Under the pieces are notes generated by a model that did no database searches, had not been told where the DNA came from, and saw only the letters and a program-made list of their open reading frames with translations. This document shows, piece after piece, positions 41,348-49,556 of a stretch of 64,000 nucleotides of DNA (its first letter is position 1; each line of letters opens with the position of its first letter). The stretch is taken from positions 298,337-362,336 of the forward strand of contig NZ_BMIH01000004.1 in NCBI RefSeq assembly GCF_014641735.1. The letters run 5' to 3'. A program made the translations under genes and the position numbers. This stretch comes from Sphingomonas metalli. Lineage in GTDB: Bacteria; Pseudomonadota; Alphaproteobacteria; Sphingomonadales; Sphingomonadaceae.

Positions 41348-43974
41348 TCATCAAGTCCCTCGAGGTCGCCAACTTCCGCAAGTTCCGCGACCCGCTCCGG
41401 ATCGATGGATTCACGGACGGCTTCAACGTCGTCGTCGAGGCGAATGAGACGGGCAAGTCCACGCTCCTGGAAGCTCTGCGCGCCGCCTTCTTCATACGGC
41501 ATTCCGCCAAGACGGAGCTCGTGCGGTCCTACGTACCGATCGGCGACGACGTCGCGCCACGTGTGGCAGTCGAGTTCACGCTTCGAGGGCAGTCTTGGTC
41601 GCTCGAGAAGCAGTTCATGAAGACGACCTCCGTCCGGTTGACCGGCAACGGGGGCAGGCGTGAGAGCGACGCCGCGGAGGAGGCGCTCCAGGAGCTGCTC
41701 GGGTTCGAGCGCGGCAACAACCGCGGCAGCGATCCCGAGAACAGGGGACCGCTCGGGATGCTCTGGGTCGAGCAGATGAGCGCCCTCGCCGTGGAGAGCC
41801 CCAACCGCATCGTGCGCGACACCGTGCGCGGGGTGCTCGAGGCCGAGGTCGGGGCCGTCACCGGCGGTCGCCGCTTCGACGCGATCCGCAACAGCGTGGA
41901 GACCGCCTACGGCGCACTCCGCACGCCGGCGACCGGGAAGTCGCGCGGGGAGCTCGGCGCGGCCGAAGCCAGGCTCTCGTCCACCGCCACTGCCCGTCAG
42001 CAGGCCGAGGCGGCCTTCCGAGAATACGAGCAGGCGCTCAATGACCTGGACGGCGCGAAGGCACGGCTCCGGATCGTCGAGCGGGACCTCGCCGACCCCG
42101 AGACCGGCGAGCAGCGCCGCAGGTTGGAGAGCGACCAGAAGCTAGCCGAGACGGCGTCGCTGCGCCTCGCCACCGCGGAGGCGCAGCACGGGCGTGCGGA
42201 GGAGCTCGCGAAGACGGCTGTCGCCCGTGTCGAGAGGCTCGGGGCCGCCGAGGAACGCGTCGCCAAAGCGAAGGAGGGCGTCGCGAAGAGCCGGAGCGGC
42301 GCGGAGAAAGCACAGGCGGCCGTCGACACTGCGGTTGGAGAGGAGAAGCAGCGGCGCGCTGCACTTGACGAGGCTCGGAAGGCACGCGAGCGCCGCGAGG
42401 CGGACTTGAAGGAAGCACGCGGCCGAATGCGTGCCTTCTCGACCGCCGCCGGTGAGCGCCGGGCGATCGACGCACGCAACGCGCTCGGCGAACTCGAGGA
42501 GCGGGAACGCGCTCTCGAGGCGGACGCAGCGCTCGCGGTCGAGGCCACAGCGCTCGCGAAGGTCCGTGGACTGGAGCGGGAAGAGGTCTCGGCTCTGGCG
42601 AGGTTCGAAGCCGGCGCGGTAAAGGTCGACATCGAGCTGGCGGGCGGGGCCGAGCTCCGCATCGACGGAGCGCCGAGCGTTGCGAGCAGCGTGGACGTCG
42701 TCTCTGCGACACGCTTCGAGATCGGATCGGCTGGCAGCATCGTCGTCCGGCCGCCGCAGGCGTCCGGACGGTCGGTGGAGGCCGACCTCGTCGCGGCCCG
42801 GGAGCACCTCGCCGCCAGCCTGCGCGCACTCGGCATCGAGTCGCACTCGGCCGGCGTGGCGCGCAACGAGCGGGCGGCGGCGGCGGAGCGTGAACTCGTC
42901 GCGCTGCGGGCGCAGATCTCCGCCGCATGCCCAGGCGACCCGACGATCGGCCTCGCACCCGGAGCCGACGCCCTCCGGGCGTTCGTCGCAGGACTGGGAG
43001 AAACGAGGGCTGACATCACCGCGCCAGACGACGATCTGGACGCGCATGAAGCCGCGGTGACCGACGCAAGACTCGCCGAGGCGGCAGCCACCTCCACCCA
43101 CGACGAGAGCAGGACGGCCCTCTCCAAGGCCGAAAACGCCCTCGCCACCGTCTCGGCGGACCTGACCGCCGCGACGCGCGAGCTCGATGCCGCCGAGGCG
43201 AACCTCAGGACCGTTCTCGACGACGCTGACCGAGCAAGCCTCGAGTCCGCGCTGGGGGAACTCCAGCGGGACAGGACCGCCAAGCTCGAGCTGCTGGAGC
43301 AGGCGCGAGCGGGCGCCAGGGCCTTCGACCTGGACGCCATCAAGCGCAGGCTCGACAACATCGCCCGCGCCACCGCCCGCGCCGGAGAGGAGCGCCTCGA
43401 GCTGACCGGGCGGATCGCCTCGCTGGAGGCGACCGTGGCGCGTGAAGGGACCACGGGCCCGGCAGGCCGGGTCGCCGTGGCCAAGGAGGAGGAACTCGCC
43501 GCGAACTCCGCCCTGAGCCGCCTTAGACAGGAGGCCGACACGCTCGAGGTGCTGCGGAAGGCCCTTGCCGACGCCGCCAGCGATGCCTCGCGGACGTTCC
43601 TGGCCCCGGTCACCCGCCGTGCCGCCCGCTACGTCGAGCGGCTCCTCCCCGGCTGCGACCTGTCGTTCAACGAGGAACTCGGGCTCGCCGGAGTTTCCCG
43701 GGCAGGAGTGGACGAATCCTGCGGCGGCTTGAGCCGAGGCACGCAGGAGCAGCTCGCGATCCTGACCCGCCTCGCGTTCGCCGACCTGCTGCTGGAGGAT
43801 GGGAAGCCGATCTCCCTCATCCTGGACGATCCGCTCGTCTACTCCGACGACGAGCGCCTCGAGACGATGACCGACATCCTGCAGGAGGCGTCGCAGCGGA
43901 TGCAGGTCATACTGCTGACCTGCCGCTCGAAGGCCTTCCGTCACGTGGACGGCAACCGGATCACGCTGCGTTGA
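41344..43974 (+). CDS. SbcC/YhaN-like SMC-type ATPase
   Basis: An 876-residue protein with an N-terminal ATPase half (MIIKSLEVANFRKFRDPLRI; Walker A EANETGKSTLLEA at about 31-40). Two long coiled-coil stretches cover about 210-400 and 550-730. The C-terminal half has the signature GGLSRGTQEQLAILTRLAF and Walker B PISLILDDPLVYSDDERLE, as in the YhaN/AAA_27 branch. The linker between coils is short compared with SbcC and has no clear zinc-hook CxxC. It is translationally coupled to the phosphoesterase gene and to the third gene of the unit through ATGA and TTGA overlaps. Confidence 0.85.
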   Translation: MIIKSLEVANFRKFRDPLRIDGFTDGFNVVVEANETGKSTLLEALRAAFFIRHSAKTELVRSYVPIGDDVAPRVAVEFTLRGQSWSLEKQFMKTTSVRLTGNGGRRESDAAEEALQELLGFERGNNRGSDPENRGPLGMLWVEQMSALAVESPNRIVRDTVRGVLEAEVGAVTGGRRFDAIRNSVETAYGALRTPATGKSRGELGAAEARLSSTATARQQAEAAFREYEQALNDLDGAKARLRIVERDLADPETGEQRRRLESDQKLAETASLRLATAEAQHGRAEELAKTAVARVERLGAAEERVAKAKEGVAKSRSGAEKAQAAVDTAVGEEKQRRAALDEARKARERREADLKEARGRMRAFSTAAGERRAIDARNALGELEERERALEADAALAVEATALAKVRGLEREEVSALARFEAGAVKVDIELAGGAELRIDGAPSVASSVDVVSATRFEIGSAGSIVVRPPQASGRSVEADLVAAREHLAASLRALGIESHSAGVARNERAAAAERELVALRAQISAACPGDPTIGLAPGADALRAFVAGLGETRADITAPDDDLDAHEAAVTDARLAEAAATSTHDESRTALSKAENALATVSADLTAATRELDAAEANLRTVLDDADRASLESALGELQRDRTAKLELLEQARAGARAFDLDAIKRRLDNIARATARAGEERLELTGRIASLEATVAREGTTGPAGRVAVAKEEELAANSALSRLRQEADTLEVLRKALADAASDASRTFLAPVTRRAARYVERLLPGCDLSFNEELGLAGVSRAGVDESCGGLSRGTQEQLAILTRLAFADLLLEDGKPISLILDDPLVYSDDERLETMTDILQEASQRMQVILLTCRSKAFRHVDGNRITLR

Positions 43975-44522
43975 CCGCCCGGAAACAGGCCAGCACACCC
44001 AACACGGTGCCGCGCGCGCTGACGCCTGCGCTTCGGGAGTTCTGCGCCTCCATCTCGTCGGCAGAACCCGTGTTCGTCACGTCGATCCCTGTGCCGCGAG
44101 CCGCGACGTCGTTCTGCTTCGAGAACGTCGAACGGAGGGTCCGAGAGAAAGGTGGCTCGGTCGCCTACGGATGGGCGATCTGGCATATGCCCGGCCTATA
44201 CTTCGAAGCCGAGCATCACGCGGTCTGGCGCAACAAGTTCGGCAACCTGATCGACGTCAGCCCACAGATGGGTGGCCGCAAGCGACTGCTCTTTCTTCCC
44301 GACGACGCGACCGTCTACGACCCGTTCGCGATCCGGCAGAACATCATGGCTCCCGATGGGGACACGGAGAGAGCACGGCTGATGACGGAACTCGGGAACC
44401 GGCGGCACGCCCTGCTCATCCGCTGCCGTATCCGGGGCACGGCCGAGATCCGGCTCTACGAGGCTGACCAATTGGAATTGGCCAGTATCGACCGGCAGAT
44501 AGCGGAGGTCATGGCGGGCTAG
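43971..44522 (+). CDS. Hypothetical third gene of the SbcCD-like operon
   Basis: A 183-residue protein starting at a TTG nested in the stop of the ATPase gene. The centre GGSVAYGWAIWHMPGLYFEA is followed by EHHAVWRNKFGNLIDVSPQM, a conserved-looking block rich in Trp, His and Glu that might bind metal (Glu-x-Glu-His-His). The C-terminal helix RLYEADQLELASIDRQIAEV follows. I recognise similar blocks from unnamed bacterial proteins but cannot name a family. Tight coupling to the nuclease-ATPase pair suggests it is the third subunit or effector of this unit. Confidence 0.6.
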   Translation: MTARKQASTPNTVPRALTPALREFCASISSAEPVFVTSIPVPRAATSFCFENVERRVREKGGSVAYGWAIWHMPGLYFEAEHHAVWRNKFGNLIDVSPQMGGRKRLLFLPDDATVYDPFAIRQNIMAPDGDTERARLMTELGNRRHALLIRCRIRGTAEIRLYEADQLELASIDRQIAEVMAG

Positions 44523-44603
44523 GAGCTCACCACCCTTCCGCCGCCGTGAGTCCGCGACGGCCGCCTGCTCTCGACAGCCTGAAGCGAGGAAGCATGCGGC
44601 TAA

Positions 44604-46331
44604 TCAGATCGGCGCCCATTCCGGCACCTGCTGGTCCTGCCGGAGCCGAAGTCGCCTCCAGTCAAGGGCGGCATAGCAGGCCGCGGGTGAGGCGTCGGCC
44701 GCGAGAGGCAGCGCCGCCGCCGCCTCCCGGACGAATCGGTCACGCAAGGCACTGTCGTTCAAATAGGCCTCGCTCCACCATCGCTCGATGAGCGGACGGG
44801 CCCGGGCCAAGGCGGCGGCGCTGGGCAGCTTCCCGCGCTTCTCGTGCCGGTTGACCCGGCTGGCGCTCGGCATGAGGTTCCAGAGGTCGCCGCACGGCCA
44901 TGCAGACCACGGCAGGCAGTGGTCGAGGTCGATGGTCGATGCGGACAGGCGCCGTTCCGTCCAGACGCATCGGATCTCCCTGCCTTCTGCAAGCAATCTG
45001 CTCGCGGCCAATCGCCCGATGGCGGTGCTGCGGACCGGCTCGACCCACACCAGTGCCGCTTCCGCCGCTCCCGGCGCGATGGCGAGTCCCAAGCGATCTG
45101 CGTAACCTCGGCTGATCCTCGCCCACTCCGCGATCAGCATCGGGTCGATCCAGGCGCCGAACCGGCTCATCGCCCGCCACAGATGGCCTGGCACCTCAAG
45201 CAGTCCGAACGTGCGCAGACCATCAATGTCGAGCGTGGCTCCCGACCCGCGTCCCCGCCCACGAGTGGCCTTGAAGACACGTTCGTCGCTGTTGGCATAG
45301 CGGGTGAAGTTCGCCGGCATCTCGGCGATCGTCGTCACCGTTCTGCCGATCGCCGACGCCAGCGCATCGGCTGTAGCCCCGGCGAAACTCGCGCCGATCC
45401 GCAACTCGGTCGGGGCTACGCCACTTTCGAGAAGCGATCGGAAACCCTCCTTCGCGAAACCGAGACGTTCGGTCCCGACATTCCCCGGGGCCTGCGGGAT
45501 GCCCGCCCTCACGAGCGGCAGATAGAGCCGGAGCCAGTTGAGCGCGACCAGTCCGAGCGGCAGCTCGACGGCGTCCCGCCCGTCCGGTGCCGGCGTCGCG
45601 GCAGCGGGCGAATACTCCGCAGCCCTCGCGACGGCACGCAGGAGCGCGAGCTTGTATGTGGAGGACTTGCCGTCCGACAGCGCGATGCCGCGGACGAGCG
45701 GAAGCGCGCCAGTGCCGTCGTCGGGCATGCGCAGGCACATCGTCGTCCAGCGGACATCCGGACGGCGTCTCTCGTCACCAGTCTCCCCGACGCGGACCAC
45801 CTCGAGGCCCAGGGAACGAGCCAGGCCCTCCACCTCACCGACCGACGTCGGGTGCATCGGCCGGTCCGATGGCGCCGGTCCGCTCCGCAGCGTCAAGACG
45901 AGCAGCGCGCCGGGCTTCATCGCCGTCGCGAGCTTACGGAGGGCGCGCGGCCTGTCGGCCGGAGCGACGTGCTGCCAGACCGCCGAGGCCATCACGAGGT
46001 CGAAGGACAGGGCGAGCGCATGCAGGCGGTCCAGCGACGGCAGGGCGTCGTCGATCCACCTGACAGGGACGTCGGCGTGAATCTCGGCCGCCACGCGCCG
46101 CATCCCCTCGGCAGGCTCGACGGCCACGACCTCGTAGCCCAGGCCCGCAAGCCAGGCTGCATCCCGGCCAGTGCCGGCACCGACGTCCAGCGCGAGCCGG
46201 CCGTCGCCGGACGGCGGCATGATGCTGAGAGCGCTGGCATGGACGGCCGAAGGGGCCAACGATTCGTATTGTTCGGCCAGAGCGCGCGCGTCCGCGCTGT
46301 ACGCGGCGATCACCGGGTCCGGAGTGCTCAA
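44604..46331 (-). CDS. SAM methyltransferase fused to an HNH nuclease
   Basis: A 575-residue protein starting at a TTG nested in the stop of the HNH gene upstream. Residues 1-165 are a class I methyltransferase (ALDVGAGTGRDAAWLAGLGY, then EVVAVEPAEGMR; SFDLVMASAVWQHVAPADRP). The middle (about 200-430) is an unknown helical domain (GIALSDGKSSTYKLALLRAV). The C-terminus has an HNH-like nuclease motif (STIDLDHCLPWSAWPCGDLW; NLMPSASRVNRHEKRGKLPS). It may methylate small molecules or protein rather than DNA, since no DNA-methylase NPPY/DPPY motif is seen. With the adjacent HNH gene it forms a two-gene unit. Confidence 0.8.
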   Translation of the reverse strand: MSTPDPVIAAYSADARALAEQYESLAPSAVHASALSIMPPSGDGRLALDVGAGTGRDAAWLAGLGYEVVAVEPAEGMRRVAAEIHADVPVRWIDDALPSLDRLHALALSFDLVMASAVWQHVAPADRPRALRKLATAMKPGALLVLTLRSGPAPSDRPMHPTSVGEVEGLARSLGLEVVRVGETGDERRRPDVRWTTMCLRMPDDGTGALPLVRGIALSDGKSSTYKLALLRAVARAAEYSPAAATPAPDGRDAVELPLGLVALNWLRLYLPLVRAGIPQAPGNVGTERLGFAKEGFRSLLESGVAPTELRIGASFAGATADALASAIGRTVTTIAEMPANFTRYANSDERVFKATRGRGRGSGATLDIDGLRTFGLLEVPGHLWRAMSRFGAWIDPMLIAEWARISRGYADRLGLAIAPGAAEAALVWVEPVRSTAIGRLAASRLLAEGREIRCVWTERRLSASTIDLDHCLPWSAWPCGDLWNLMPSASRVNRHEKRGKLPSAAALARARPLIERWWSEAYLNDSALRDRFVREAAAALPLAADASPAACYAALDWRRLRLRQDQQVPEWAPI

Positions 46332-47251
46332 GCGTCGAGTCCTGCGAACCGCGCGCGGTGACGGTCCACGTATTCGCGGCGGGGACGGAGCCGGGGATCG
46401 GCGGGCACTCCGATGCTCGCGCCTGGAGAGGGAAAAAGCGCAGTCAGCTCCCGCGGAACCTTGTTGTGAGAGACCAGCAGTCGCAGGTCCTCGTCAAGGC
46501 TGATGAGGTGGCGGTCGAAGAGCCAGTGCGCCGTCGCGGACAGCGCGATGCCGTTCTGCACCGTGTCCGGACCGCCCTCGGCGACGCTCCAGATGTGGGC
46601 GGCCTGCGCCTCGGCCTTCCCGCCACCGTTGACGATACGCAGGCCGGTGACGGCGCAGCGGTTGTCGTAGGCGTGGAGGACATGGCCGCGGAACGCCGCC
46701 GCCCGCACCTTCCGGTTCAGCAGGACCGCGACGGTCCGCCTCGGGTCGGGCGGAGAGGAGAGCAGCGCGAGCGTCTCTGGATCCAGGTGGCTCCGATCCA
46801 GCTCGAGCCTGATGGCGTTCTCAAGCGCGAGCGTGTCCGATAGCCCCGTGTCGACGATCGATGCGAAGTCGACGTCATCGATCGGCCTGACCGACCGCCC
46901 CCTCAGCGCGCGCCCCGCGTCCGCGGGCCGCGCGAGATCGCGCAGCATCCGCTCCGCGAACCTGCCATCCGTCCCGCGGTAAGGGACCGGTCGATCGAAC
47001 TCGACGAAGTCGGCGACGCGCGCATAGTGCAGACCGGGTCGCACCGGGTCCGGGTCTATGACGGTGACGAGGGCCGCGGCCACGTAGGCCATCCGACCGC
47101 CCGCCGCGCCGGTCTCCCGGTAGACGATCCAATCGCCGACGCACGCCCGGGCAACCGTCAGGTAGTTGCTGGGGAAGTGGTAGCGCTCCGCGATGAGGTC
47201 GTCATACCGCGACGTGCCACTGATCTCGAAGACGCCCTTCATGTCAGGCAT
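46328..47251 (-). CDS. HNH endonuclease family protein
   Basis: A 307-residue protein. An N-terminal domain (MKGVFEISGTSRYDDLIAER; YLTVARACVGDWIVYRETGA) looks like a modified-base- or ligand-binding barrel. The C-terminal HNH domain follows the layout of COG3440-type restriction enzymes: FRGHVLHAYDNRCAVTGLRI, AQAAHIWSVAEGGPDTVQNG, IALSATAHWLFDRHLISLDE. The ATG at 47251 was chosen; another ATG three codons on is possible, while the frame upstream of 47251 looks non-coding. It is coupled to the methyltransferase-HNH gene. A type IV or modification-dependent restriction role is plausible but unproven. Confidence 0.82.
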   Translation of the reverse strand: MPDMKGVFEISGTSRYDDLIAERYHFPSNYLTVARACVGDWIVYRETGAAGGRMAYVAAALVTVIDPDPVRPGLHYARVADFVEFDRPVPYRGTDGRFAERMLRDLARPADAGRALRGRSVRPIDDVDFASIVDTGLSDTLALENAIRLELDRSHLDPETLALLSSPPDPRRTVAVLLNRKVRAAAFRGHVLHAYDNRCAVTGLRIVNGGGKAEAQAAHIWSVAEGGPDTVQNGIALSATAHWLFDRHLISLDEDLRLLVSHNKVPRELTALFPSPGASIGVPADPRLRPRREYVDRHRARFAGLDA

Positions 47252-47658
47252 GATGGCTTCTATGCGCCGCCCGGGCAATCCGCGGCACGGCGGCTCGAAT
47301 CGATCGGCGGCAGTCGCGCGGGCTCACGTTGATGCCGCGCGCAACAGGAGGTCGTGTCCATGATCGGGCTCCATACCCGTCGATTCGGCGCCGCCGCGGT
47401 GACACGCGAGCATCAGAACAGACCATGAGCACGACCAAGGGCGCACGGATTCCTTGTCACCGGCGCGAGCGGCCACGTTTCGCCGCAGCCGATTGAGGCG
47501 GCGTCGTCGAAACGAGGCGTGGCGTGGGCCAGTCGCGGCTCGTGGAGGAGGCTGGTCGCCAGCTCGTGGAGCGGCGCCTGCCGGGCATGAGCCTTCGGCG
47601 TGCGCGATTGTCCGAGCGGCCGACGGGGCGCCCGCTGGTCATCCAAGGCTGCACGTCT
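47252..47658. other. Gap with no recognisable gene
   Basis: About 400 bp between the HNH gene and the next minus-strand gene. Short open frames exist on both strands but none has a convincing ribosome site or family resemblance. It probably holds the promoter of the HNH/methyltransferase unit near 47260-47330. Confidence 0.4.
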
Positions 47659-48615
47659 TCAGGTGCTCTCCCCCTCCAAATCGGCCCCGTTGACCGCACC
47701 CCAGTTTTCCGCCGTGTCCGCCGGGTGGCCAAGCAATCGGCAGATGCTCGTCAGCAATCCGCTCCTGCAGATGCAGAGGTCGCCGAGTGCTCGAGGGCCG
47801 GAGTTGAGCCGGCACACCGTGCTTCTGATCGCCAGATCATGAAGGAGGTTTTCAGCACCCAGCCCAGGATGACCATCGTCCCAGACATGCAGCGGAACCC
47901 CCGTCCACAAAGGACGGACGAGACGCTCGTTATAGCCGACCGGGTCAACGCTGTTGGGCCAGAAGTGGACCATGAGGGACAGGTGGCCAAGGCGGAAGAA
48001 GTAACGATAGGCGTTGCGGTAGTGCCGCATGAGCAGCGCTCCCCCGTCCGTCACCGACGAGGCTGTCTCCACAAAGAACGTCACGCTTGAACTGAACCAC
48101 CACTCCGACGCGGGATCGACGCGAAAGAAGACGGATACGCCCGGCGGAAGGCCGCCGTCGCCCTTCAGATGGAGCATGTGCCGCTGAGGAACGCGACCGA
48201 CCGGAGGGTCGGTCGCGACCGTCAGGACGTAGGCGGTCTTCAAGGCCCATCGCGCGACCTCTTCCGACCTGCCGGGCTCCGTCGCGCCCTCGATGCGCGA
48301 GATCAGCTCAGGTTTGGCCTCGCCCTCGATCGAGCTCATCCAGCCGTTGTTGCACTTGCGGCAGACCGCGCCGAGCAGCATGGACCCGTAGTTGTGCGAG
48401 CGCCGCAGGTGGTCAGGCGCCAACGGGGTCAGCTGCATGCTCGTGGCGATCTCGGAACTCTCCATAGGCGTATAGGAAATCTTCCGCTTCTCGAGTCCGA
48501 AGTGCTTCTGCATCCAATCGGGGATTACGTGCTCCCGGGACTTGCCCCCGCCTGCGGAGAGCGGTCCACCGCACACCCTGCAGAGCTTCTCCCCTCCCGC
48601 CGACTTGGACTTCAT
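47659..48615 (-). CDS. HNH-like zinc-binding protein
   Basis: A 318-residue protein. Its first 110 residues have the layout of an HNH/treble-clef nuclease: CRVCGGPL (Cys pair), SREHVIPDWMQKHFG (the EHVIP catalytic-like His) and VCRKCNNGWMSSIEGEAK (second Cys pair and Asn-Asn). The rest is beta-rich with many aromatic residues (ASEWWFSSSVTFFVETA; AYRYFFRLGHLSLMVHFWPN). GGGGGAGCCA before the ATG at 48615 supports that start over the upstream TTG. This type is common as a lone gene in defence islands. The target is unknown. Confidence 0.68.
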   Translation of the reverse strand: MKSKSAGGEKLCRVCGGPLSAGGGKSREHVIPDWMQKHFGLEKRKISYTPMESSEIATSMQLTPLAPDHLRRSHNYGSMLLGAVCRKCNNGWMSSIEGEAKPELISRIEGATEPGRSEEVARWALKTAYVLTVATDPPVGRVPQRHMLHLKGDGGLPPGVSVFFRVDPASEWWFSSSVTFFVETASSVTDGGALLMRHYRNAYRYFFRLGHLSLMVHFWPNSVDPVGYNERLVRPLWTGVPLHVWDDGHPGLGAENLLHDLAIRSTVCRLNSGPRALGDLCICRSGLLTSICRLLGHPADTAENWGAVNGADLEGEST

Positions 48616-48702
48616 TGGCTCCCCCAACCGCGGCCATCGGAGCTCGAAAGCTCTGCCGGTTCGACCGCTAAATTCACGGTGCTGACACCACAGACCGGTC
48701 AG

Positions 48703-48720
48703 GGGTTAGTTCGCTAACCC
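48703..48720 (-). terminator. UUCG-tetraloop hairpin after the Ntn-hydrolase gene
   Basis: GGGTTAG-TTCG-CTAACCC is a perfect 7-bp stem capped by a TTCG tetraloop. It directly follows the stop codon of the gene ending at 48721. No T-run is visible, so it may stabilise the mRNA end rather than terminate. Confidence 0.5.
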
Positions 48721-49398
48721 TCACGGACAAGGGATGCCAGAGCGCTTCCTGTTCAACTTGACGCCGTCGCCCGTGGCGACAGCCCAGTAGGCGTAGTCGC
48801 CGCCGATCGACCTAATCCCTGCGGCCCTCGCTGACGCCATTCCATCGATGATCGCCTGAACGGCGAACGCGACCGCCTCGTCTTCGGTCATCCCCTCGGA
48901 GTATCGGCTGGCTGTCGAAGCCACGTGCGCCTGGAGGCCCTGCGTGTCGCCGATCCACCAGATCCGGGCCGTTGGGTTCTGGGGCGAGGCGGGACGTGCA
49001 GGTAAGAATGACCGAACGTCTCCGTGTCGCTCGACGGACCAGATGTCGGGTCTTCCTGACGATGGATCGAGCCCAGCGATGAGGAAGGTGTTGCCGCCGG
49101 CACAGGCACCGATGTTCCTGCGGTCGACCTGCTGGATCTCAGCGTCGAGGAACCGCTTGAAGTGAGGTGCGATCTGGGCCGGCCCTGGTCCGGCCCATCG
49201 TTCGAGAAAGCCAGGTAGGATCTCGCTCCAGTATCTGCCCTGGATGCGGGACGCACCAGCGCCGGCGGCGACGTCGGTGGCGGAGACCTGATGGATCTTC
49301 ACGGTATCGCAGCTGACAACCCTGTCGCGCACCGTCGTCAAGCTGTCGGCCGCCAGGACCATGCAGTCAACTGCCTCGACGGCGATGATGAGGGTCAC
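48721..49398 (-). CDS. Proteasome-like Ntn-hydrolase protein
   Basis: A 225-residue protein starting at a GTG at 49398. After Met removal Thr2 would be the N-terminal residue: TLIIAVEAVDCMVLAADSLT matches the beta-subunit start of proteasome/HslV-like hydrolases (T-x-I-x-A-V, then D-G/C-x-V-L-A-A-D-S). DTVKIHQVSATDVAAGAGAS corresponds to the K-I-H-x-V strand with the catalytic Lys; a Gly-Ala-Gly-like motif follows. The C-terminus has EDEAVAFAVQAIIDGMASAR and SIGGDYAYWAVATGDGVKLN. No partner ATPase is next to it. It could be an unstudied self-compartmentalising peptidase. Confidence 0.7.
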   Translation of the reverse strand: MTLIIAVEAVDCMVLAADSLTTVRDRVVSCDTVKIHQVSATDVAAGAGASRIQGRYWSEILPGFLERWAGPGPAQIAPHFKRFLDAEIQQVDRRNIGACAGGNTFLIAGLDPSSGRPDIWSVERHGDVRSFLPARPASPQNPTARIWWIGDTQGLQAHVASTASRYSEGMTEDEAVAFAVQAIIDGMASARAAGIRSIGGDYAYWAVATGDGVKLNRKRSGIPCP

Positions 49399-49556
49399 AA
49401 GCGGCTCCCAAGATCAAGCCGCCGCATCGTCCCCGACTCCTCGTCGGCGGTCCAGGAAATTCCGACCTGACCCGTGATGCTGGACCTCGACGCCAGAACG
49501 GCTCACGGCCGGATGCTCGTGGACGGCCGAACCAGGCACTTGGAGATTGCGGGTGC

